Assembly: GCA_007127575.1 (NCBI GenBank)
Contig: SKZC01000408.1
Span: 1 to 8,251, forward strand
Length of the DNA: 8,251 nt
DNA from: Gemmatimonadota bacterium
GTDB taxonomy: Bacteria; Gemmatimonadota; Gemmatimonadetes; Longimicrobiales; Gaopeijiaceae
Direction of reading: 5' to 3'
The notes beneath the pieces are model-generated. The model ran no database searches. It had not been told where the DNA came from and worked only from the letters and a program-made list of their open reading frames with translations. Both the position numbers and the translations under genes were made by a program. Shown here one piece after another: positions 1-5,368 of this stretch (the stretch's first letter is position 1; the number at the start of each line of letters is the position of its first letter).

Positions 1-398
1 GCCAGGGCCTCCTCATCCGACGCATCGTCTTCCTGGAGGATGGGCGTGCCGCGACGAAGGACCTCGGGGAGGCGGGTCCAACCTCTCAGGTTTTCCAACC
101 AGAGGGGGAGCCCTCTCCCCTGGTACTGTGGGCTTTCCGGATCGCCCAGCTCCCGCCGGGTTCGTTCCGTGAGCCGGAACCGGGATCCGTCCTTCTCCAC
201 AACCCCGAAATCCGCCAGCGCCGGGAGGAGGATCTGCACGGCCCTGGGGTCCAACTCCAGCGCCTGGGCCACCTCTTCCCATGTGCCCGGCTCCCGGGCG
301 AGTTGGTGAAAGATCCCCACTTCCGCCGCCGCCGCCACTGTGGCTGTGGCTTCCGCCAGGTCCCTGAGCTCCGCCAGGGAATGCTCCGTGAATTCCAT
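1..398 (-). CDS. SAM-dependent methyltransferase, N-terminal part (truncated by window edge)
   Basis: The first 132 residues are visible; the rest lies beyond position 1. They begin MEFTEHSLAELRDLAEA and form a helical dimerisation/winged-helix region typical of the N-terminus of O-methyltransferase-type class I SAM methyltransferases: an Ala-rich helix followed by GIFHQLA (28-34), a helix-turn-helix with EEVAQALELDPRAV (41-54), and a wing ending in FRLTERTRREL (74-84). The Rossmann fold with the SAM-binding GxGxG motif would lie outside the window, so the catalytic call rests on the N-terminal domain only. The ATG is preceded by GAGGA at a normal distance and lies 10 nt after the stop of the upstream deacetylase gene, so the two are probably one minus-strand operon. 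The substrate is unknown. A stand-alone winged-helix regulator is a less likely alternative. Confidence 0.75.
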   Translation of the reverse strand, partial: MEFTEHSLAELRDLAEATATVAAAAEVGIFHQLAREPGTWEEVAQALELDPRAVQILLPALADFGVVEKDGSRFRLTERTRRELGDPESPQYQGRGLPLWLENLRGWTRLPEVLRRGTPILQEDDASDEEAL

Positions 399-408
399 CT
401 TCGAGTCC

Positions 409-1344
409 TCAGCTCCGGGTCCAGTTCCGTTGAGCCTCCAGCACCTCCACCACCGTGTTCCGGTGGATCTCCACGGTGTCCTCGTTTCGGTAAGCGTATC
501 CCCCGGCCAGAGTTACCGCCACCGGAACCTTGCGGGAGTCTAGGGTCTGAAAGACGAACCGGTCGCGGGCCCGGAGGCCCTCCAGGGTGAGGCCCAGCCC
601 TCCCAACTGGTCGTCTCTATACGGATCGGCCCCGGCCAGGTAGAAGACGACCTCGGGGCGGTGGCGGTCCAGGGCGTCGGGGAGATGACGCTCCAGCACG
701 TTCCGGTACTCTTCGTCTTCGGTTCCGTCCTCCAGACCCAGATCCAGATCTCCAGGGGGCTTTACGGCCGGGTAGTTCCACTCCTGGTGCATGGAGAAGG
801 TGAAGACGCTGGAGTCGTCCCGAAAGATGGCGGCGGTGCCGTTTCCATGATGCACGTCCAGGTCCACGATCATCACCCGCTCCACGCCGTCCTCGGCCTG
901 GAGGGTGCGGGTGGCCACCGCCACGTCATTCAGGAGGCAGAAGCCTTCTCCGTGATCGGCGAAGGCATGGTGAAACCCGCCGCCCAGGTGGGGGACGACT
1001 CCGTGTGTCAGGGCCAGTCGGCCCGCGGTGTAGGTCCCTCCAGCGCAGAGGATGGAGGCAGCTCGAAGCTGAGGGCTGAACGGAAGCTCCAGGAGGAGGA
1101 TCTCCTCCGGTGTGAAGTCCCCGGTGCGGATTTTTTCCAGGTACCTGTCGGTGTGGACCCGAGCCAGCTCCTCCCAGGAGGCGGGTTCGGGGATCACGAA
1201 CTCCTCCTCCCGCACCCGCCCCTCCTCCAGGAGACGTTCCCGGACCAGCCGGTACTTGGCGGTGGGAAAGACGTGGGGCCCGATGTCCACTTCGTAGTCC
1301 GGAGACCAGATCACCGGAGCCGGGAATGTGGGCTGGGCTGCCAT
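409..1344 (-). CDS. Histone deacetylase family protein (zinc amidohydrolase, class IV/HDAC11-like)
   Basis: This 311-aa protein is a zinc-dependent deacetylase of the arginase/HDAC fold, which hydrolyses acetyl-lysine or acetylated small amines such as polyamines. Active-site elements are all present in order: the His pair in GGGFHHAF (His125-His126), the DLDVHHGNG segment with Asp161 of the charge relay and zinc ligands Asp163 and His165, the third zinc ligand Asp240 in AGADPY, and the transition-state Tyr283 in LAGGY. The short single-domain length and GEGFCLLNDVAVA segment resemble bacterial class IV-type members. The frame stays open upstream to 1608, but the ATG at 1344 has an AGGAGGTG Shine-Dalgarno 4 nt upstream and the preceding residues look non-coding, so this start is preferred. 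It has no signal peptide and should be cytoplasmic. It is the first gene of a minus-strand pair with the methyltransferase. The natural substrate cannot be told from sequence. Confidence 0.93.
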   Translation of the reverse strand: MAAQPTFPAPVIWSPDYEVDIGPHVFPTAKYRLVRERLLEEGRVREEEFVIPEPASWEELARVHTDRYLEKIRTGDFTPEEILLLELPFSPQLRAASILCAGGTYTAGRLALTHGVVPHLGGGFHHAFADHGEGFCLLNDVAVATRTLQAEDGVERVMIVDLDVHHGNGTAAIFRDDSSVFTFSMHQEWNYPAVKPPGDLDLGLEDGTEDEEYRNVLERHLPDALDRHRPEVVFYLAGADPYRDDQLGGLGLTLEGLRARDRFVFQTLDSRKVPVAVTLAGGYAYRNEDTVEIHRNTVVEVLEAQRNWTRS

Positions 1345-1348
1345 CTTC

Positions 1349-1356
1349 CACCTCCT
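1349..1356 (-). promoter_or_regulatory. Ribosome binding site fixing the HDAC start
   Basis: Read on the minus strand this is AGGAGGTG, a near-perfect Shine-Dalgarno sequence, with 4 nt before the ATG at 1344. It decides the start in favour of a 311-aa protein over an 88-residue N-terminal extension. Confidence 0.85.
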
Positions 1357-1457
1357 GAATACCTTGCACGGGAAGGAGGGTGAAGTGTACGCTCCCCCGG
1401 TAGCCCGACGCATCCCCCGGCCCCTTGGGCCCCGTAGAACATCTCCGGCCCGGACGT

Positions 1458-1462
1458 GAGGG
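1458..1462 (+). promoter_or_regulatory. Ribosome binding site supporting a TTG start
   Basis: GAGGG ends 7 nt before the TTG at 1470. No ATG is available in this part of the frame, so this site is the main reason for choosing TTG 1470 over TTG 1425 or GTG 1485. Confidence 0.5.
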
Positions 1463-1469
1463 TGTCTCA

Positions 1470-1964
1470 TTGATCCTGCCCGTCGTGCGCTCCTCGCTCC
1501 TACTCGCACTTCTCCTGTGGGGAGCGGCGTGCGGCCCCGGTGGAACGGGAGACGAGTTGAGACGAGTGGAAGAGGGGTTGGTGGCAGGGACTCTCCAAGG
1601 GCTCGCATCCGCTCTGGTCCACGAAGACTGGGCGGGGGCCGCCACGTACTTCGGACGGGACGGGTGGTGGGTTCGCCTTCCAGGTGACACGATCAACGGC
1701 CCGGAGGCCATCATCTCGTCCCTACGCCCCGTGGGGGACACCGCCATCGTTCAGGCCGAATTCACGGCGGACCAGGTGAAGGGGGATGCGCGCCGGGTGC
1801 GGGTGAAGGGACGCTACCGCCTGGAGGTCCAGGCTCCCGGTGGGGAGCCGATGGGCAGCCGAGGTCGGCATCAGTCTCTCCTTGAACGGGCGGGCGACGG
1901 AGCCTGGTTCATCCAGGAAGCGACGTGGAGACCGGATCCCCAAGAGCCTCCCTCCGGTGGCTGA
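1470..1964 (+). CDS. Secreted NTF2-like/SnoaL-type protein, probable lipoprotein
   Basis: This 164-aa protein has an N-terminal signal: one Arg, then the hydrophobic stretch SSLLLALLLWGAAC with Cys21 as the possible lipidation site. The lipobox is imperfect (GAAC instead of the usual L-A-G-C type), so it could be a plain Sec-secreted protein. The mature part has the pattern of NTF2-like/DUF4440 proteins: an amphipathic helix pair, YFGRDGWWVRLPGDTINGPEAI (about 59-80), a beta-rich GRYRLEV segment, and a closing GDGAWFIQEATWRPD strand. Such domains are cone-shaped folds used for small-ligand binding or as catalytic scaffolds; no catalytic residues can be assigned. The start is TTG 1470, with GTG 1485 as a reasonable alternative. 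It is 71 nt upstream of the LapA-like gene and may lead the plus-strand operon. Confidence 0.72.
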   Translation: MILPVVRSSLLLALLLWGAACGPGGTGDELRRVEEGLVAGTLQGLASALVHEDWAGAATYFGRDGWWVRLPGDTINGPEAIISSLRPVGDTAIVQAEFTADQVKGDARRVRVKGRYRLEVQAPGGEPMGSRGRHQSLLERAGDGAWFIQEATWRPDPQEPPSGG

Positions 1965-2023
1965 GGCTTGTCCTTCTCCACAGTCTCCGACCACCTTCGA
2001 GTGGGACCCGGATCCACCCTATC

Positions 2024-2030
2024 GGGAGGA
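2024..2030 (+). promoter_or_regulatory. Ribosome binding site for the GTG start of the LapA-like gene
   Basis: GGGAGGA lies 5 nt upstream of GTG 2036. It selects this short start over an open frame extending back to 1925, which would overlap the end of the preceding gene and add Arg/Pro-rich residues unlike this family. Confidence 0.7.
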
Positions 2031-2035
2031 AGCAG

Positions 2036-2236
2036 GTGGAAAAGCTAAAGATCTCGCTGGCGGCCATCGCCGTGGTCATCACCTTCATCCTGGTGGCCCA
2101 GAACCAGGACACGGCCACCACGGAGGTGCTTTTCTGGAGCGTGGAAATGCCTCGGTTCCTCCTCCTGGGTGCCGTATTCCTCGTGGGAGCTTTGGCGGGC
2201 TACCTTCTGGGACGGAAGACGCGGCTCCGGGATTGA
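2036..2236 (+). CDS. LapA-domain (DUF1049) small inner-membrane protein
   Basis: This 66-aa protein matches the LapA/DUF1049 architecture: a first membrane helix (KISLAAIAVVITFILVAQN, about 4-22), a short periplasmic loop with the typical QNQDTATTEVLFWSVEMP pattern, a second helix (FLLLGAVFLVGALAGYLLG, about 41-59) and a basic tail (RKTRLRD). In enterobacteria LapA works with LapB in control of lipopolysaccharide synthesis, but stand-alone LapA-domain proteins of this size are widespread and their role is often unknown. No LapB-type TPR protein is next to it here. The GTG start at 2036 has a strong ribosome binding site. Its TGA overlaps the next ATG by one base (TGATG at 2234-2238), so translation of the SRPBCC gene is probably coupled to it. 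Confidence 0.85.
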   Translation: MEKLKISLAAIAVVITFILVAQNQDTATTEVLFWSVEMPRFLLLGAVFLVGALAGYLLGRKTRLRD

Positions 2237-2718
2237 TGCGCGCCGGCGATGGAGGCTGGCCGACAGGTGCGCGGCCCGCCGTTCAGGTCGAGGGGAGCGT
2301 GGTCATAAGGGCCGAGCCGAGCGAGGTGTGGTCCGTGCTCTCTGATGTGTCCCGATGGAGTCGGTGGCACCGGGGTATCTCCTTTGCGCAGCTTCGGGGG
2401 CCGCTGGAGCGGGGCACCTACTTTCACTGGCGCGTGGACGGGATGAACGTTTTGGCTGTGGTTTCCCAGGTGGAGGAGGAACGGGAGTTAACCTGGGGGG
2501 GAAGTTGCTTCGGTGCCCGCCTACACCATAGTTGGCAGCTTCGGAGTCGGGGGAGCGGCGAGACGGAGCTTCGGGCGGTTCATTCGGTGGACGGGCTGTT
2601 CGTGAGGCTTCTCAAGGGCACGGTGCGACGGACGGTGAACCGGTCCATGGAGGAGTGGTTCCGAGGGCTCAAGGCCGGGGCCGAGGAGGGGGACATGTCT
2701 GAGAGGGGGGAGCCATGA
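2236..2718 (+). CDS. SRPBCC family (polyketide cyclase/dehydrase-like) protein
   Basis: This 160-aa protein has the START/SRPBCC opening pattern: a beta-strand followed by AEPSEVWSVLSDVSRWSRWH (26-45), where the helix packs against the ligand cavity. It continues with RGTYFHWRVDGM, VVSQVEEERELTWGG (about 76-89), a HHSWQLRSRGSGETEL strand pair (97-112) and a long C-terminal helix with NRSMEEWFRGLKAGAEEG (135-152). These proteins bind hydrophobic ligands or act as cyclases/hydratases; nothing visible narrows the ligand. No signal peptide or membrane segment is present. The ATG overlaps the LapA-like stop by one base, and its own TGA overlaps the carbonic anhydrase ATG (ATGA), so it sits inside a coupled operon. 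Confidence 0.82.
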   Translation: MRAGDGGWPTGARPAVQVEGSVVIRAEPSEVWSVLSDVSRWSRWHRGISFAQLRGPLERGTYFHWRVDGMNVLAVVSQVEEERELTWGGSCFGARLHHSWQLRSRGSGETELRAVHSVDGLFVRLLKGTVRRTVNRSMEEWFRGLKAGAEEGDMSERGEP

Positions 2719-3377
2719 CCGGGGAGGACCGGGGAGGAGACGAATACGAAGCGCTTCTGGCTGCGAACCGGGAGTGGGCGGAAGACGTCTCCCGGAGCGA
2801 CCCCCAACTCTTCGAGAGTATGGCGGAGGGCCAGCGGCCTCCCTTTCTTCTGGTGGCCTGCTGTGACAGCCGGGAGGCGCTGGAAGTGGCGACCAAGGCC
2901 GGGCCCGGCCGCCTGTTCATCCACCGGAACGTGGCGAACCAGGTCCGTCTGGACGATCCGGCCATGGACGCCACGCTGGAGTTCGCGCTGAAGGCTCTCC
3001 CCATCCGGCACCTGGTGGTGAGCGGACATACTCGGTGTGGAGGGGTGGAGGCGGCGCTGGACGGAGGCGGGAGCCGTGGGGTGGTCCGGTGGGTGGAGCC
3101 TGTCCGGGAATTGGCCCAAAGACATCGAGAGGAGCTGGATGCCCTACCAGATGCACGAGCCCGCTCCCACCGGCTCACAGAGCTCAACGTAGTGGCCCAG
3201 GTGACGAACCTCCTTCGTCACCCCGCCGTCCGCCGGAAGCTGGACGGAGGTGGAGAGCTGGCCCTCCACGGGTGGGTGTTCCAGGTGGAGTCCGGGATGC
3301 TCCGTGAGGTGGAGCTCCCTTGGGATGATTGGCGGCAGGAGGGGCTCCTCCCATCTAATCGGGTCACGGGGCGATGA
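2715..3377 (+). CDS. Beta-class carbonic anhydrase
   Basis: This 220-aa enzyme interconverts CO2 and bicarbonate with a zinc ion. The beta-class signature is complete: ACCDSR, with zinc ligand Cys49 and the Asp51-Arg53 dyad, and SGHTRCGG with zinc ligands His105 and Cys108. Also present are the FIHRNVANQV segment (68-77) in place of the usual VxRNAGN, and the LVVSGHTRCGG strand-loop. A later beta-strand, HGWVFQVESGMLREVEL (185-201), matches the usual HGwxydlxxG ending. Length is normal for the family and there is no export signal, so it should be cytoplasmic. The ATG overlaps the preceding TGA by 4 nt and follows a G-rich ribosome binding site. Its place upstream of a radical SAM gene and a symporter raises, without proving, a role in supplying bicarbonate or CO2 to the neighbouring reactions. 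Confidence 0.95.
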   Translation: MTGEDRGGDEYEALLAANREWAEDVSRSDPQLFESMAEGQRPPFLLVACCDSREALEVATKAGPGRLFIHRNVANQVRLDDPAMDATLEFALKALPIRHLVVSGHTRCGGVEAALDGGGSRGVVRWVEPVRELAQRHREELDALPDARARSHRLTELNVVAQVTNLLRHPAVRRKLDGGGELALHGWVFQVESGMLREVELPWDDWRQEGLLPSNRVTGR

Positions 3378-3412
3378 GTCGCCTGGGAGACTCGCCCGTG
3401 GGAACCCTGAGT

Positions 3413-3418
3413 GGGGAG
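3413..3418 (+). promoter_or_regulatory. Ribosome binding site favouring GTG start of radical SAM gene
   Basis: GGGGAG lies 8 nt upstream of GTG 3427. The nearby ATG 3439 has an AGGGAGG only 1 nt away, too close for normal use, so the GTG is slightly preferred; the two starts differ by 4 residues. Confidence 0.5.
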
Positions 3419-3426
3419 TCCGGATT

Positions 3427-4461
3427 GTGAAGGGAGGCATGGCGAGTATCGACGCGAAGGCAACGACCCAGGAGGTGGAAGGCGAGCCCCCGGACCGCTC
3501 CGGGGTTCAGCTACCGGTGTGGGATTCCGGCTCGGCCCCTGGCTCCGACGTCCATGGAGCCCAGGACGAGAACTCCCCTCCCCTGGTGCCTCTCCAGGCA
3601 CTGGACGAGCTCTGGTTCCAGGTGAGCGGCACCGTCTGCAACCTCCGCTGTCATCACTGCTTTATCTCCTGCTCCCCAGAAAACCACTCCTTCTGGTTCA
3701 TGACCCGGGAGCAGGTGGCCCGGGCCCTGGATGCGTCGGAGTCCCTGGGCGTGAAGGAGTACTATTTCACCGGCGGTGAGCCCTTCATGAATCGGGAGAT
3801 GGAGGGAATCCTGGAAGACACCTTGCGGAGGGGGCCCGCCACGGTGCTCACCAACGCCACCCTCATCCCGGAGCGGCGGGCCCGGGCGCTGGCCAGGCTC
3901 CGGGATGGCTCCCGCTACTCCCTGGAGCTTCGGGTGAGCCTGGACGGGATCGACCCGGAGATGAACGACGCGATCCGGGGGGAGGGCGCCTTCCATCGGT
4001 GCATGGAGGGGGTGGAGAACCTGGTGACCCACGGCTTCCTCCCCATCATCACCTGCATGCGGAGTTGGCCGGAGGAGAAGACCGATGCCATGCTGGCCTC
4101 CTTCCGCACGCTCCTGGCGGAGGTCGGCTATCACCGGGCCCGGATCAAGATCCTTCCCCCCCTCCTCCTGGGAGAAGAGGCGCGACGGAGCCGGGGGTAC
4201 GAGGAGACGGAACGGGTGACGCATGAGATGCTCCACGGCTTCGACATGGGCGAGCTCCTCTGCAGCCGGGCTCGTCTGGTGAGCGCCCAGGGGGTTCACG
4301 CCTGCCCCATTCTCCTGGATGCTCCCTCCGCGCGGCTGGAGGACTCTCTGGAGGAGGCGGTGGGCCGCCCGGCCGCTCTGGCGGAGCAGGCATGCTTCAC
4401 CTGCTATATGAGCGGCTCCATCTGTTCCAACGCCCCGGCCGGTGGGGGGTGGGAGTCTCAG
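3427..4461 (+). CDS. Radical SAM protein with SPASM-like C-terminal cysteine cluster
   Basis: The [4Fe-4S]-binding motif CNLRCHHC is at Cys71, Cys75 and Cys78, and the SAM-contacting TGGEPF at 115-120; further core elements are VLTNATL and LRVSLDGIDPEMNDAIRG. An extra Cys82 follows in FISCSPEN. The C-terminus holds five more cysteines (C279-x13-C293-x29-C323-x2-C326-x6-C333), resembling a reduced SPASM/twitch domain that would bind an auxiliary cluster. The first 65 or so residues are Pro/Gly/acid-rich and probably disordered. SPASM enzymes often modify peptides, but others act on non-peptide substrates, and no precursor peptide gene is seen beside it. The gene is 49 nt after the carbonic anhydrase. 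Its reading frame continues to the TGA at 4462-4464, of which the coordinates here give the last sense codon, and it overlaps the phosphoesterase GTG (GTGA). ATG 3439 is an alternative start. Confidence 0.9.
4451..4455 (+). promoter_or_regulatory. Ribosome binding site inside the radical SAM gene for the overlapping phosphoesterase
   Basis: GGGAG lies 5 nt before GTG 4461, inside the last codons of the radical SAM gene. Together with the 4-nt GTGA overlap it indicates translational coupling of the two genes. Confidence 0.65.
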
Positions 4462-5309
4462 TGAAGTCGGAGGGGGCGTCTGAAGCGGCCCAGCCCCGGG
4501 CCCCCGGGGAGGGGGAGCTTCCCGGCTACACACGAGTGGCTGCCTTCGGCGGGGTCTATTCCAACCATCTCGCTCTGGCCGAGGCCGTGGCGGACGCCCG
4601 GCGCCGCGGGGCGGAGTCCCTCCTGTGCCTCGGGGACCTCGGGGCCTTCGGCCCTTCCCCGGACCGGGTCTTCCCCATCCTTCGAGATGAGGGGGTGGAT
4701 GTGATCCGGGGGAACTACGACGACTCCATCGCCCGGGGGCTGGACGACTGTCAGTGCGGATACACCGATCCCGCGGACAACCACTACGCCCGTATTTCCT
4801 ACCGCTATACCTTTCGGAACACCTCCCAGGAGAATCGGGAGTGGATGGGCCGTCTCCCTTCCCACCGCCGTTTCCGGCTGGGGGAGCTGGAGGTTCTGGC
4901 CTGTCACGGAAGCCCTCGACAGGTGAACGAATTTCTCTGGGAGTCCACAACACCGGATCACTTTCTGGAGAAGCTGGCCCGAGAGCATGGATGCGACGTG
5001 ATCCTCGGCACCCACACCGGTCTGCACTGGTCCCGTGAGTTCGCGCCGGGGAAGTGGTATGTGAACGCCGGGGCGTTGGGACGCCCCGCCAACGATGGGC
5101 GGACCACGGTGACCTACCCCTTCCTCCAGGCCCGAGACCGCGATCTGGAGGTGGAGTTCGTGCCGGTGGCCTACGATCACGAAGCGCTGGCGGAAGAGAT
5201 GCGGCGGGAGGAGCTCCCGGAGGAGTTCGTGGAGACGATCCTCACCGGGTGGTGGACCACCTGCCTCGAGGTACTCCCGGGCAAGGAGAGGGCGCGGGGA
5301 CGCTGGTGA
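4461..5309 (+). CDS. Metallophosphoesterase-fold protein with degenerate metal site 1
   Basis: This 282-aa protein has the calcineurin-like phosphoesterase order (YfcE/MJ0936 type), with unusual motifs. Motif I, normally SDxHGN, reads GGVYSN (30-35), losing Asp and His. Motif II, GDLGAFGP, keeps Asp59. Motif III is GNYDD with Asn85 and Tyr86 in place of the catalytic His. Motif IV is CHGSP with His149. Motif V is THTG with His185, but Gly187 where the second His should be. So ligands of metal 2 remain and those of metal 1 are gone. Family-unlike additions are Cys97-Gln-Cys99 in a Tyr-rich insert (about 92-117) and the C-terminal TGWWTTCLEVLPGKER (262-277). The GTG start has a ribosome binding site and overlaps the radical SAM stop, so the two proteins likely work together. 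Phosphatase activity should not be assumed. Confidence 0.88.
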   Translation: MKSEGASEAAQPRAPGEGELPGYTRVAAFGGVYSNHLALAEAVADARRRGAESLLCLGDLGAFGPSPDRVFPILRDEGVDVIRGNYDDSIARGLDDCQCGYTDPADNHYARISYRYTFRNTSQENREWMGRLPSHRRFRLGELEVLACHGSPRQVNEFLWESTTPDHFLEKLAREHGCDVILGTHTGLHWSREFAPGKWYVNAGALGRPANDGRTTVTYPFLQARDRDLEVEFVPVAYDHEALAEEMRREELPEEFVETILTGWWTTCLEVLPGKERARGRW

Positions 5310-5368
5310 TTCGGAGGGCCTGAAGCGGGCCCCGGGCTCCATGAGACCGACGGGGAAGGGGAGGGGGC

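Larger units (their letters stand above)
1345..1469. promoter_or_regulatory. Divergent intergenic region with weak candidate promoters
   Basis: This 125-bp gap separates the minus-strand HDAC operon from the plus-strand genes and should hold promoters for both. On the plus strand TTGCAC (1364-1369) and TACGCT (1388-1393) are 18 nt apart, a weak sigma70-like match. On the minus strand TACACT (reverse complement of 1385-1390) is a fair -10 box without a convincing -35. A short perfect inverted repeat GGCCC-CTT-GGGCC lies at about 1419-1431. None of these is strong enough to be called individually. Confidence 0.35.

Noticed and set aside
1345..1608. N-terminal extension of the HDAC frame by 88 residues
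   Set aside because: The sequence is Arg/Pro-rich, overlaps the start of the divergent gene, and a near-perfect Shine-Dalgarno precedes ATG 1344.
3511..4953. Long 480-codon open frame on the minus strand opposite the radical SAM and phosphoesterase genes
   Set aside because: It is Pro/Arg/Gly-rich without any domain and lies antisense to two genes with clear catalytic motifs; long antisense frames are expected in high-GC DNA.
5316..5332. Small hairpin GGGCC-TGAAGCG-GGCCC after the phosphoesterase gene, a possible terminator
   Set aside because: Only five base pairs with no following T-run, and the symporter starts 37 nt further on the same strand; chance pairing in GC-rich DNA is likely.
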